This document shows, piece after piece, positions 20,391 through 32,200 of a DNA stretch of 41,594 bases. The position numbers were made by a program, and so were the translations under genes. The notes under the pieces were generated by a model. That model was not told where the DNA came from. It did no database searches and was given only the letters and a program-made list of their open reading frames with translations. This stretch comes from Bimuria novae-zelandiae CBS 107.79 (Eukaryota; Ascomycota; Dothideomycetes; Pleosporales; Didymosphaeriaceae), in contig ML976672.1 in assembly GCA_010015655.1 (NCBI GenBank), positions 65,666-107,259 of the forward strand, given 5' to 3'. The stretch's first letter is position 1. Each line of letters begins with the position of its first letter.

Positions 20391-21553
20391 GCTATTGGCA
20401 TCCTTTACGCGTGCATTACCACCACTTAGCATATTCGCGTCGTTCCTGTATCGTGACCTGGCGTAGATACTGTCTTGGGCGCCCTTATAGTTTCTCCGCT
20501 AGCCAATAGGCGTCCCATGCGTGTGCCCCTTGGACGACCACCTTTGCTTCACACTGAGACGAGTGGTGTAGTGTACTGCTGCACATCCAGTAGGTGTCGT
20601 CCGTTAGTCGCTGGAAGATCTGGTATTTAGGAAGGGTTTTCCGTTCCTCCTCTTCTTCTATTGGCTCCGGGATTTCCTGTGTGAGATCCACCTCGTTGGC
20701 TTCCACCGGCGTGAGAGTGGCCATAGCCACTCGCAGGAGGTTAGTCGTGTTGACTTTGGTCTCCTGACCTTCGCAGTCTTTGGCGAAGTGACCCTGTCTG
20801 CCACATCGGAGGCAGGCTTTGTCCTTAAACCTCCGTTCTCGCTCCTCTTGCGAGATGCCATTTCTGCCTTAGTAGCCTTCCTTAGGCTTGTATAGCTGCT
20901 TACCTTTGCCGTTCTTCTGCTTGTACCATCGGGCTTCATCAGCCATAATGACGTCTCCGTCTCGGTCTCTTCCTGCGGACCTGGTGTTGTTTTCTTTCCT
21001 AGAGAGCAGTTAGGTACCATGTTGCTTTTCTAGCTTTCGCTCGTACAGGCGATTGTCTACTTTAATAGCGTTGTTAATAAGTTCTTCTAGGTTATCTACT
21101 TTTCTTTAGTAGACTAGTTTGTTTTTAACTAATTCCTTTAGTCTATTATAGTAAGTAATTATAAGTAGGGCCTCTCCCTATCTATTAAGTTCTACTACTA
21201 TTTATTTAAATTTTAAAGTATAAAGTACTACTAATTTCTCCTAGCGTAGGCGTTAAAGGCGTATTTTAGCCTAATATTTCTTATTAATTATGCTAAATAT
21301 TCCTTTTATAACCTTATAAAAGGACTTTTAGTCCTTAAAGGCGTCCTTAGTAGCGTCTAAACTATAATCTTCTAATTTACTATTCTTAAGGAAGTTATTA
21401 ATTATTAGTCTAGCCTATATAGCTACCTTATCTTATTCTATATTAAACTTTTTTAGATTATAGTAGATAAATAGTTCTATCTGCGTTAAGAACGTTCCTA
21501 AATAGCCCTTTTTAGAATAGGGTTTAGGCTTTAGGACCTTTAGTTAATGCTTT
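20390..21553 (-). pseudogene. Gypsy-III gag, with an unmutated nucleocapsid island
   Basis: Minus-strand gag. Between about 20400 and 21020 the DNA is GC-balanced and open apart from one TAA. It encodes a GDVIMADEARWYKQK-type linker, then an intact CCHC zinc knuckle at 20773-20814 (CLRCGRQGHFAKDC), then an acidic tail (IPEPIEEEEERKTLPK) ending WLAEKL. Upstream (21020-21553) and downstream the same gene is saturated with RIP changes. The 5' end of gag lies across the Copia element, at about 27228-27399. Gag packages the RNA. It cannot give a product here because its N-terminal half is broken. Confidence 0.8.
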
Positions 21554-21778
21554 TATCAGATTTGAGGGTAATCTTGATGAGATCGAATAAACAATTAATT
21601 AAAAGGTGTATTGATGCTGCTGTCTCTGTAGAAGCTACTATTATAGGTATATATATATATTAGCTAAATAACATGTAATAGTCCGAAGGCTGTCGGATAA
21701 TCATGTGATAAATTAGGTCTCCTTAGGGTATAGGCGCGCCAATCACCTTGCTAGCACAAAGGACCATATAATTAGACA
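21554..21778 (-). repeat. Copia 3' LTR
   Basis: 225 bp. Matches the right LTR exactly in length once the insert at 26681-27064 and its duplicated 7 bp are removed. Contains a TA-rich run (TATATATATATTAG) and CATGTGAT/CACATGATT-like inverted motifs. Confidence 0.9.
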
Positions 21779-24700
21779 CACCCCCTTAGCTTGGGCTTTA
21801 TCCTCAAGCTGGAGACTATCTATTAGTAAGTTAATAGACTTATCTTTTATAGTTTAACTTTAAAAGCTTCTATCTATTACTGTAGCTTAAGTAGGTTAAC
21901 TTTTTTATTTATAATCTTGTCCTTAATCTCTGCAAGTCCTAATTTGTTTAGAAACCTACTCTACTTATTAGCTAGCAGGGCCTTTATAAGCCTATTTATA
22001 ATTATATCCTCTAAGCGTTAATAGTCTACCTTAATTATTTTTAATATAACCTCTTATCTTAGCTAGTGATTGTAGATATCTACATAATAGAGCTTAGTCT
22101 GTAGCTTGGCAATCTCTTTAGTAATAAGTTAGATTATTTGCTAATTATTATAATTAATCGTAATAAGGGAATCGCTAAAGTTAACCTTTAGCTCTTTTAG
22201 TAATTATAAGGTAAATAAAGCTTCTTTAGCTACTTACGAGAGAGCTAGTAATTTAGCCTTTATAGTTAATATAGTAACTATATCTTGCTTATTTGCTTTT
22301 TAGGCAATTAGCCTACTAAATAGCTTAATAATATATTCTTGCAAGCTCTTATAATTAAGCGTATTATTAGTAAAGGATATATTGCTTACTACCTCTAAAG
22401 TATCTACACCCCTAAGCTAAAGACCTAGTAATCTAGTATTAGTAAGGTAAAAGAAAACTTAGTTAGTAGCTACTTAGTACTCTTCACTTAAATTTATTAG
22501 GAATTATAATAGTTAAGAATTTACAAAAGTAATATTTAATCGCGTAGTTACTATAGCGTAGAGGATTAATCCTATCTTTTACTAATATTAATTAACTTTA
22601 GCCTAGCTAGCGAATCTAATTTGTAGAAGTAGTTTAGCTACTATTATAAGTATTTTATGCTATATTTTATGTTGCTTAATAAGGCGTGAGATCTTGTTAA
22701 TATATAAGGTCTATAAAAGCTAGATCTTTCTATTTAGGCAGTCCCTAATAATTTTAATTTTTAAAAACTACTATAGGTCCTTCCCGCTAGTAATAGAGAA
22801 CTTAGTACGTATTTTTAATATAATATCGTTGGCTACTTACTTCTAAGCTTTATAATATATAATAATAATGTCGTCCACATAAAAGAAGACAATAACGCCG
22901 TCTTTAATTAGATAGTATAGCTCGTGAGGGACTGTAGTAAAGCCTATATTACGGAGTATGGTTGTAAACTCTCTCTGCTAAAGCAATAGGGAGATGCGCA
23001 GTCTATAGAGTACTTTATGTAGCTATAGGATTGTCCCTGCTCGCGGGTAGCCGCGAGGCATTCTCATGTAGATTTCTCTATCGAGCTTTGCATGTACAAA
23101 GGCATTTATAACGTTGTATTAAATTAGCTCTAGGTTAAAACGAGCTGCTATGGCTATAAGCATGCGAAATAATTGTCCTGCTAGTGTTATAGCATAGGTT
23201 TCTTATAAGGTAAGGTGCCACTATTAATCGCCTTGTACTACTAACCTAGCTTTATACTTTTATAATTAATAGTGCTTATTAAACTTGTAAGTATATACCT
23301 ATATGTAGTTAAGGATTTAATAACCTATTGCTTTTACTAGAGCGGTAGTAACCTTACTTTAGGACTTTATTTCCTTATAGCTTTATAGATAGGATCGCTC
23401 GGCTTCCTTTTATATATTATAGAGAGGGTGATCCTTGCGCTTGTTTTAGTATATAGGTGGCTCTAGCAGCACACTCTGATGCGGCTTCTTACTTATTATA
23501 ATTATACGTTAAAGCAAGGCCTTATTAAGAGTCTTACTATTATATTTACCTACGGTACTAGCTTTAGTACCTGCTATTAAAGTAGTAGCCTATAGGCTTG
23601 TTTATAATTACCCTATTTATAGTACTAGGGATAGTTTAAGTTAATTAGCTTCTACTATTAATTATGTAAGGAGTGCAACTAGTAGTAGCATTAATAAAAA
23701 TATTAAATAATTATAACTAACTTTTCTACCTTTTTTATATTTTAGACCCTCTTTAGCCTCTTCTTTAAGTGTCTTAGTAATTATTTCGTCCTTATAAAAG
23801 GATTCCGTGACTTAATCCTGGCGAGGTAAGGGAGGTAGCTCTACTAATTATATTTAGACTACTATCTCTTCTAGTATACTATGCATAAGATTATCTATTA
23901 GGTCTTTAGTCTTGCCTAAAAATATAGTATCTTTACAAGTAATAGAATCTAGATTCTCTAGATATTAGTTAATTAGTAGCTAATAAGGTAGCTAATCTAT
24001 GCCTTAGGATTAAGCCTTTAGAGTCTACTCTTGTCGCGTTTTATATCATTAGTTATAGTAAAAGCTTTATAGCTATATATTTTTAGGTGAGCTTAATTAG
24101 GCTTCCTTAGTTAAGTAATAACGCTGTTTTAAAATGCTACTATTATAAAGAACACTTTATATAGTAATTACTATTAATTAGCGTAGTTTGGCATTTAATT
24201 ATAGAGGTATATAGCCACTTAAATAATCTTAGGCTATATTTACTAAGGTAAATTTAAATTAAGGCATATTACGCGAGCTTTCTCCTTAATTATACTTTCT
24301 AAGCGTTTAGCTCTTTTATTTTATACTTAAGTATTAGATACTAAAGGCTTAATTCTAATATCTTGTGTTAAGCACCACTTCTTAACGTTTACCTTAATAG
24401 AGAAGATCTTGTTATTAGATTTAATAACTTTTACCGTAACGTTAAATTATACTTTTATAAATAGTATAAAAGTGCTTAGTAGTTTAATAATAGAACGTGC
24501 TAGGCGGTTATCCTTAAAGTAAAAGTCTTATATAAATCTAGAGAATTAATAAGTTACTAGTATCTAGCTCTTTTCTCCTGTTAAGCTATCTACTTTATAG
24601 TTGTAAAAGTCTATTGCAACTCGCTTGCTAGGGCCTTTAGTTAGCTTTCTAGTTTGCTAGCGTATTTACTATTTTAGTTTTACTTTACCGCAGGCGTTAT

Positions 24701-26611
24701 ACTTAACAGTAAGGAGACCTTTAATCCTTACCCCTTTAGATTACTATATAAGGTGTTTAATAGCCTAAGGGCCTAAATAGCCTAATTATTAGTACTAGGT
24801 TAATATATCTACTTTTATAATCGTTATTTAGTGCGTGTGTTAGTCTTGTGGGTGGCATGCACAGCTTTAGTAGGAGTACTACTTACTAGTCTTGTCCTAT
24901 GTTCTAATACCTACTATTTATGTAACTCTTAAAACTCTGCTAGTATAGTATTATCTTTTCTTTTTAGAGTTATTAGGTCTGCCTTTATGTCCCACTAAAG
25001 GCCTTGCCTCCGGAGTAATCGGAATAATATAAAGTTATAGAGTAGATTAGGGCAATAGGCAATATTATCTAGCTATATTATTTAATTATTACTTATACTC
25101 TATATATTAAGATAGACGCTTTTGTATCCTTTAATCTATATTTGCGTATTCCCTGCCTATATAAAGTCTCCTGGCGCCGGTGGCCGGTATAAGACAAAAT
25201 AATTAATGTTGTTAAAGATATAGCAGGTTGTGCCTAAATTAAGTATAGCTAAGTATCTTAATAGGTACGTGTTTAATTCGCTATAGAAGGATATAGATTT
25301 AAAGCTTACTAAGATTTTAGTAATCTAGCGTCTATTTAGTCACTTATTATTAGCCTTAGTAATTCGGGTTAGAGTAGGAGTGTGTAATAGTTTAATTCTT
25401 AGAGTTTAAGATTTTAGCCTTTTTGCTATTTTTAAACTTTCTTATAGCTTTAGGTTATTCTCTAGCCTAAATTTTATTAGGGCAACCATGCCAGGCTTTA
25501 GCCTAAACTAATTAGGTTATTTTTCTAGGAAGGCGTAAAAGCAGTCTTATAGACTATAGCGCTATTTATAAGTAAGACACCTAAGGCTACTAGCTACTAC
25601 TAACTTATTATTTATAATCGCGGACTGCTTAGGTCTAGTACTATAACTAACTAATTATTATTTACGAGGTCTTTCCTAAGATTTAAATAATACTACTTTA
25701 TCCACACGAGAGGCGTCCCTGTCTCTAGCCTAAGCGGATTTACTATTAGCGAGAGATAAACCTATAGCAGCAAAAGCGCCCTTTTATTTACCCTTAATTA
25801 GGTGCTAGAGGATTATATAGTCTTAAAAGAGTTTTATTATGTGCTTTTATAAGACAGCTACATTCTTGCTTCTATATTATTAGAAGGTCGTTACCTATAT
25901 AGGTGCAATATAGATAACTGCCTTTATAAAGTCTTCTTTAACTAAGTCTAGCCTTTAAAGCTCTACGACGCAATTAGTCTTTACTTTTATAGTTATATAA
26001 TTATACTTAGATAGCTATATAGCCTATAATCTAGCTATTCTTATTAGCTTAAGGGCTTCTTGGTATCGTGCCCTTACTCGTTAATGTTTATCTTAATAGT
26101 TAACCCTAACTGTACTTATAAGGTTATTAATCTATTGCTTTATTATTTCTCTAGGGATATAGTAATTTTTCTATAAATGTGTAGAAATTATTAATTAAAA
26201 AAAGGTAACTACTTTATTAAGGTCTGCCTTTTCCTCTTAATAGGCTTAATCTATAATCTTATAGACCTTAAGTTATTCTCTATAATAGTTGCTATTATCT
26301 TTATATGCTTTCACACCTGCTGCTAATAGATAAGAAGGCAAAGTTAGTGTATTATTTAGGTTCGCAGTTGCGTAGGCAGCGCTTGGCTGGTAGTTACCTA
26401 TAAATAGAGGTATAGGCATAGTAGACTTCTGCTTTAGTTTATTTATTAGCGCTGGGTTAATAATATTCTAGACTTTTAGGAATTAGCATCTTGTTTTAAG
26501 CTAATTCAACCATGGCGTGAAATATGTGTAATTAGTTAGGATTACTGTAGGATCTCTAAAAGTTAATAGGGCTATTATAATTAGCTTAATTAAGGCAGTA
26601 AGACTCTTAAT
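21779..26611 (-). pseudogene. Copia gag-pol, RIP-inactivated
   Basis: Minus-strand coding remains between the LTRs. The RT catalytic motif YVDDII is intact at 22867-22881, preceded by VIVFF. Integrase remains lie at about 24250-24900, with a CHATHKT Cys/His part, a short DFYNYKVDSLTGEK stretch around the first catalytic region, RFI-stop-DFYFKDN and an acidic/Asn-containing SNN segment near the second. RNase H should follow RT toward 21800 and gag should occupy about 25400-26600, but neither shows a motif I can certify. It would encode the capsid, protease, integrase, RT and RNase H needed for copy-and-paste. Stops are TAG/TAA throughout. Confidence 0.75.
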
Positions 26612-27227
26612 TATTAGATTTAAGGGTAATCTTGATAAGATTGAATAAATAATTAATTAAAAGGTGTATTGATGCTGCTGTAACAGGAACAATCGCTCGT
26701 CGACACGAGAACCCTTGGCCAGTCAAGACAGGATTCGAGATCATCCGAAAACCGACACTCATCCGTATCGGACCAATTTCGGATCTATCAGACCGATGGG
26801 GAACTACGGATCCGATTCAGACCTATTTCGGATCCATCAGACCGACGGTCAACCTATGGCAGTTATGTGCTAGCTAGCTATCTAGGAAGAGGTGTATTTA
26901 GAGGAGCTTAGGGCCTTTATAGTTTAGTACCTTTTCTGTATCCTTTTGTACCAGGCCTATAGGCACTTAATTCATTCGAGGCTACATTCTTATACACGCA
27001 CTCCCATATGCCTCTGCTAGGAAATACGCCAACATCGATCCTTTGAGTGACCTGCGCCGATATAGCTGCTGTCTCTGTAGAAGCTACTACTATAGGTATA
27101 TATATATATTAGCTGGATAACATATGATAGTCCGAAGGCTGTCGGATAATTATGTGATAAATCGGGTCTCCTCAGGGTATAGGCGCGCCAATCACCTTGC
27201 TAGCGTAAAGGACTATATAATTGGACA
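26612..27227 (-). repeat. Copia 5' LTR carrying a 384-bp insert
   Basis: 616 bp = 225 bp of LTR plus an insert of 384 bp and a 7-bp duplication. The LTR portions (26612-26680 and 27072-27227) match the left LTR with scattered transitions. Confidence 0.88.
26681..27064. mobile_element. 384-bp unclassified insert with 7-bp duplication
   Basis: Sits between two copies of GCTGCTG (26674-26680 and 27065-27071) inside the Copia 5' LTR. Base composition is balanced and not RIP-mutated, unlike the LTR around it. It contains two diverged copies of a block around TTTCGGATC-ATCAGACCGA (about 26785-26855). No coding frame of note, no obvious terminal inverted repeat, no poly-A tail. Could be a small non-autonomous element or filler captured during repair. 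Confidence 0.6.
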
Positions 27228-27399
27228 GCTTTATAGCCTCTTATTTACTTATTCTTTTACTTATCTAGTTAATAATTTCTTATAGCTAGGCTATTTAAGC
27301 CGCTTATTTAATAATTATCTTTTTTAAGGTTTTTTCCTTAGGTGCTAAAGCTATAGTAGTTAAACTAGATTCTACTATTATACTATAAAGCAGTTAAAG
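27228..27399 (-). other. Gypsy-III leader and gag start, displaced
   Basis: The stretch between the Copia insertion and the 5' LTR. In minus orientation it begins CTTTAACTGC next to the LTR (primer-binding region) and runs into the AT-rich remains of the gag 5' end. No certain start codon. Confidence 0.55.
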
Positions 27400-27823
27400 T
27401 GTTATAAGGCGCTTATACCTTATTTTAATCTAAGTTAAGGTAGTAAGGTATTATAGTGCTTTATAAATTATTTAACAATATAAATTAATATAACACTTAG
27501 CGCGAGGCTAGATAATCTAATCTTATAATAAGTAAGATAACTATTAGTCTATATAGGAGAACGTACTTGCATAGAAGATATGTAAGTTAGCTATAAGAAG
27601 TATAATAAAGGAAACTATCCTGTATATATACTTGCGTGCTTAGTTACTTAGTACTACTAATTAACTAAGTAGTCACGTGTCCTGCTTCGTTGCTTAGTAC
27701 CACTGATTAACTAAGCAGTTACGTGACCCCGAGGCTAGCTCCTTAGCGTGCTTGTTAACCGTTCCTCGGTCGCCTGTCCTCATAAGCGTCCATTCCCCAT
27801 CAACCTGTTTCTGGTTCGTAACA
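27400..27823 (-). repeat. Gypsy-III 5' LTR with internal 46-bp duplication
   Basis: 424 bp. A segment around TTAGTACTACTAATTAACTA is present twice (about 27645-27680 and 27690-27725), each copy followed by a CACGTGT/TACGTGAC box; the 3' LTR has only one. RIP changes are dense up to about 27673 and nearly absent from there to the end. Confidence 0.92.
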
Positions 27824-27854
27824 TTACGCCCAAACAGGCTAACTAGAATGTATA
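27824..27854 (+). pseudogene. Fot3 transposase, last codons before Tc1-B
   Basis: After the TTACG duplication the Fot3 frame continues CCC AAA CAG GCT AAC TAG AAT GTA (PKQAN-stop-NV), matching the end of Fot2 (NAAEADWGF) in length and with TAG for Trp. The TA of the Tc1-B target follows. With the element removed, TA plus the next A forms the natural TAA stop. Confidence 0.8.
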
Positions 27855-27899
27855 CTGTGGTATTAGGCAAAAGTGAGGTGAGTGGCCCGCGCATAACAG

Positions 27900-28222
27900 G
27901 GGTGTCGCCAAGATACTAAGCCATGTAAATTTCGCACGCTTGTCCTCTTTTATGTATAAATTTCGGTACCTAGTGTGACCGCCTTTCGCATTAATTACAG
28001 CCTAGCATCTAGCTAGCATGCTCTTAACGAGCTCCCTAAATACTTTACTTCTAATTAAGTCCTACGCTTCTTGTATAATATTACGTAGCTAGCTATATAT
28101 ACGCTGCTTACCCCCAGGTAGATTAAGATAATACTACTTAATATAGTCCTTTATCTTATTCTACACTACCTTAATTGGGTTAAGATCTAGCGAGAACGCT
28201 AGCTAAAAAATAGGGTAAATTC
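27900..28222 (-). pseudogene. Tc1-B transposase, C-terminal part
   Basis: Minus-strand frame starting at the Gypsy-II target site: YPIF-stop-LAFSLDLNPIK, then VV-stop-NKIKDYIK. This is the third-acid region of Tc1/mariner DDE/D transposases (consensus W-P-x-x-S-P-D-L-N-P-I-E), with CpA/GpT-type losses of Trp, Pro and Glu. It continues with LPGGKQRIYS and RELVKSMLARC, and ends about NAKGGHTRY near 27970; the exact stop is uncertain. The preceding catalytic part lies at 34992 onward and rejoins in frame when Gypsy-II is removed. Confidence 0.85.
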
Positions 28223-28697
28223 TGTTAAGTCCAACAGGGTAGCTAATCCCTAAGTGGCTAAGGTTGGTTCTCGGGCAGGAGCAGTGGCGATAGGACGAGG
28301 GGTCTTAATAGCTTGCGCGTATTAAAGGGGTGTTGGTATTAAAGGTGTGTATAGTATAATTAAATTAACAAGGTTGCTTATTCAGATCCAAATGATAGGT
28401 TGATAAATAAGTTAAACACGAGGTGGAAGAGTCTATCCTTATATTCTTATATACTTAACATGCTTAACTTGCTCGCTTCGAGCATATTAAGCGTAGCCTT
28501 AGCTTTTTATACAGGCTTAACTTGCTTGCTTTAAGTATGTTAAGCGTAGCCTTAGCTTTCTGCACATGCTTAACTTGCTCGCTTCGAGCGCTTTAAGCAG
28601 TCACGTAGTCTGCCTATTACTGTGCCACCATTAGCTCTTATAAGACCTTAGTTGTCTCGGAATGTTAGCCTGGTGATGCTAAATACAGATCCTAATA
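28223..28697 (-). repeat. Gypsy-II 3' LTR
   Basis: 475 bp. On the plus strand it runs TGTTAAGTCC...CAGATCCTAATA (CA decayed to TA). It contains three tandem copies of a roughly 53-bp unit (about 28458-28603), each centred on a palindrome of the GCTCGCTTCGAGC type. Confidence 0.93.
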
Positions 28698-28909
28698 TTA
28701 TCCCCTCTCTCTAACAATTCGTCCTCAAATCACATAACCTGTCTTACTAAATAGATAAAGTTTAGTTGCCCTACTTCTTAGTGCGCTTTACTATAATATC
28801 TTCCGCTAAAGCCCGCGCTATCCGTCTTAGCATTAAAACTCGCCGTAATAGTGTTATCTGTCCTATCTCTTGTAATTATTACTTACTTTTTAGCTTTAAG
28901 TGCATTATT

Positions 28910-29299
28910 ATGCCGTCGTCTAATCCTAACGCCTGTCTAAAGTGTTCTAAGTGTATCTATGCGTAAAAGCCTTGCGTAAACTTGTCGTAGGCATCGTTAG
29001 ACAAGACTTATAATAAGTATAAAAAGAAGGTGGATGCGGATGAGAAATTGTTGGTAGAAGTGTTAATCTAACTTTTGCGAAATAAGAAAATATTGTAGTA
29101 GGCTAAAGAGCGTGCTAAGAAGAAGGCGCAATGCCTTATGTCTAAAATAGATACTATTAGAGAGTTAGAAGTAGAGGCTGCGTTAGAGGACTGTCCTATT
29201 ATAGTGGCTACTATTAGCTTCTCTCCTCTAATGTGGTTAACACTAAGATTGTTAGATAATTACTCTAGTACCTTGCCTATAACCGCGAGCGGCTCTTAG
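28910..29299 (+). pseudogene. Antisense Cys-cluster/coiled-coil ORF of Gypsy-II
   Basis: A 129-codon frame from ATG 28910 to TAG 29297-29299, opposite in direction to gag-pol and placed between pol and the 3' LTR. It starts MPSSNPNACLKCSKC, with a C-x2-C-x2-C-x6-C cluster, then a strongly charged helical region (DKTYNKYKKKVDADEKLL, AKERAKKKAQC) predicted to be coiled coil. Five internal TAG/TAA at Gln-like positions. An earlier in-frame ATG at 28766 would extend it by 48 residues of different character. Same architecture and location as in Gypsy-I and Gypsy-III, though the sequences are far diverged. Function unknown. Confidence 0.65.
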
Positions 29300-32200
29300 G
29301 TATATTCCTATAGTATTAGTAGAGTAATTATTTGTAGTTTACTAAGTTTTCCTTAGGTTCCTATGTGTTCTCGCTGTGTAAGTATTCCTTCTATTTAATA
29401 AGATATATGCGTGGCTGATCCGTGTGTTGTAGTATTTATTTAACTTCGAATTTGTTTTCTTCCTCTAGTTAATAATAGAAGGTGGTTTCGACTAGTATCT
29501 CTAGGTTAGCTGGTTCTAATTAGTCTATATAAAATACTAGGTGTATCTTGGCGTCTGGTGGTAGTTCTAATTTGTAGTTGACCGGTGATATTTGCTTAGA
29601 AATAAAAAATGGTCCGACCTTAACATGATCTAGTTTCTTGTGTTTCCTCTTCTAAGTTCGAAGATTCTTTATAAGCAAATATGCTTTATCCCCCTTCTTT
29701 AGCTAAGGTGCCATTTTTCGTTTTCAATTTATGTAGGAAATGGCTTGCTGTTGAGCTTTCTCGAGATTCTCTTAGAGTTATTAATGTATTTCTTTTATTC
29801 TTGTAGCCGTGTTAATAGCTTCTTCTATTCTAATAGTAGTAGGAAATGTCTAATTAAAGAGATGTGGATGTCTTCCGTGGTTTGCATAGAACGGTGTATA
29901 TCCAGTTACTACTAATATCTTATTATTATACGCTAATTGTGCCATTAGTAATAGGGAAATCTAGTTATTTTTCTAGTTATTGCAGTAGATGCGTAGGTAC
30001 GTTTCTATTATTTAATTTGTACGTTCTGTTTATCCGTCCGTCTGTGGGCGGTAGGCTGTTAATAGTTTTCGTTTTATTCTAATAAGTGCTATAAGTGTTG
30101 TCTAGTAGTTTAAAGTAAAGAGCTTGTCTCTATCGCTGATAATTATCTTTAGAATGCCGTGGTGTCGTATAAGTCAATCTAGGATAAGAAACGCTAGTTC
30201 CTTAGCCGTAATTATTTTTTAGCATAGTAGTAGTTCCACGTATTTAGTAAATCTGCATACGATTACCAATATCAAGTCGTAGCTTATTCCTGTTACTGGG
30301 TCTTTTGACTTAGGTAGTCTAGTTATAAAGTCCATTATGATGTCTTCCTATAGTACTATAGGTATCTAGATAGCTTGCATTTCTTTATACTTAAAATGTG
30401 TTGCGTGTTTATTACGTTAGTATTTTGCACATTTGCGTATGTAGGTTGCTATTACTTCCTTAATTTCTTTAAAGCTGTAGTTCCTTTGAATTAGTTCTAT
30501 TATCTTTTTAATTCTAGGGTGTCCGTATACAGGGTCGTCGTGGTATTATTATATAACCTCTGTCTGTTGTTCCTTGGATACTTCTCGTGTGAGTATAAGG
30601 AGTTAATTGAGTTCTGCCGTAGGTTCTAAAGAACCGTCAGGATGTTATTTTAGTATTACGGAGTAGGTTTTAACTTTATCCTTTATAAAATTATGTCGTT
30701 GGCTGAGTGCGTCTGCTCGTCTATTTTCTTTGCTAAGTGTGTATATAATTTTAAATTTATATTATCTAAGCGTTTCTAACTATCTTGCCTGCCTTAGCAT
30801 AAGTTCCTTCGTAGTCGTAAAGCGTGTAAGGTTCTTGTAGTCCGTGAAAATCTTAAGTGTAGAGTAGCTAAGAGCGTAGATTCTCTAGTGCTTTAGTGTT
30901 TTAATAATTACGTATAGTTCTTTATCGTGTACGTCGTATCGTGCTTTCGTGTCGGTAAGCTTGCATGAGTAGTATATAATAGGGTGCTATTTACCATCTT
31001 TCTCTTATTTTGCGCAGGCGCCTATTGCGAGGTCGCTTGCATCCGTTTCGATTCGTAGTGGTTTTCCATCCCTAAAGTGGATAAGTACTAGTGGCATAAT
31101 GCATGTAGTTTTTAAGAGTTAGAACGATATTCTATACTCTATAGTCTATACGAATAGTGTGTCCTTCCTTATAAGGTTTATAAGTGGTATCGTGATCTTT
31201 GCATAGTCCTTAATAAATTGTTAATTAAATCTATAGAATTTTAAGAATTCTTAGATGTTCTTCGCCGTCTTTAGTATTGGCTAGTTCTTAATATATTTGA
31301 TCTTGTTAGATGCGACTTTAATTCCTTCTATGCTAATAACGTGTCCTAAGAATTTAAGTCGTGTTACGTGCTATTTACACTTTTTTGGCTTAATTCTAAG
31401 GTGTGCCTTGTCTAATGCTATTAACACTATCTCTATATACGGAACATAATCTGAATTATTCTCTAAGTAAACGAGTATATCGTCTATGTATGCAATAACG
31501 AATATGTCTAAATAGTTACGGAGTACGTAGTTAACAGTGCTTGGAAGTTTGCCGGTGCGTTAGTGAGTCTAAAAGGTATAACTATGTATTTAAATAGTCC
31601 GTAGCGTGACCTAAACGCTGTCTTCTACTCGTTACCTTCTTTAATTTATATAAGGTGGTATCTATCTCGTAAATCTATTAGTGTAAAACGTTTGGCTCTT
31701 AAGAGTTGGTCTCTTAATTCTAAGATATTTAGTAGTAGGTATCGATTTTTAATCGTCATGTTATTAATTTTCTAATAGTTAATACATAGTCGTGGTGTGC
31801 CGTCTTTCTTTATAATAAATATAAAAGGGCTGGCTGCTAGTGACTTTAATAGTCGTATGTATCCTTTCGCGAGATTTGTCTTGATGAATTCTTTCTCTTG
31901 TTGGAGTTCTTTTCTAGTCTTGCTATATAGTGGTCTAAAGGGTGGCGTTTTCCCTTCTACTAGGTCTATTGCTAGATCCTAGGGCTGATGTTCTGGAAGG
32001 TTTGCTTTTCCCTCTCTCTCGGTGAACATATGATTCCATGCTCGATAGCATTCTGGAATTTTATGGTTTGTACTTTCATCCATCTTCTTGCGCTCTGTGA
32101 CCTGGTGGTTCCTATTAGCGTCTGCCAAGGGTTTCTTCCGTTTTTCGACTATCTGTCGCGAGACTATAGTGTTAATAGCTCTCTTATCTACTATTATGCT

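Larger units (their letters stand above)
21554..27227 (-). mobile_element. Ty1/copia retrotransposon inside Gypsy-III gag
   Basis: Minus orientation, LTRs at 21554-21778 and 26612-27227, flanked by a 5-bp duplication GCTTT (21549-21553 and 27228-27232). The minus-strand LTR begins TGTCYAATTATAT. A purine tract ending AAGGGGGTG abuts the 3' LTR. Domain order is integrase before RT, as in Copia elements. About 5.28 kb without the 384-bp insert in its 5' LTR. Strongly RIP-mutated. Confidence 0.9.
8513..27823 (-). mobile_element. Gypsy-III: Ty3/gypsy chromovirus-type retrotransposon, twice interrupted
   Basis: LTRs at 8513-8890 and 27400-27823 and identical 5-bp target duplications TTACG (8508-8512 and 27824-27828) delimit it. 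Minus orientation. Subtracting Gypsy-I and the Copia element leaves about 6.83 kb, a normal Ty3/gypsy size. Order from 5' to 3': gag with an intact CCHC knuckle, RT and RNase H, then integrase and chromodomain, with an antisense ORF before the 3' LTR. Protease is expected between gag and RT, but I did not locate its motif. Most of it is saturated with RIP-type changes. It lies inside the C-terminal codons of Fot3. Confidence 0.93.

Noticed and set aside
20658..21020. A 120-codon minus-strand frame in Gypsy-III gag
   Set aside because: It is the wrong frame of the same strand; the CCHC knuckle lies in the neighbouring frame.
29864..30082. A plus-strand frame resembling the minus-strand frame at 16140-16340
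   Set aside because: The similarity is real but is the shadow of homologous integrase coding in Gypsy-II and Gypsy-I; neither shadow is a gene.
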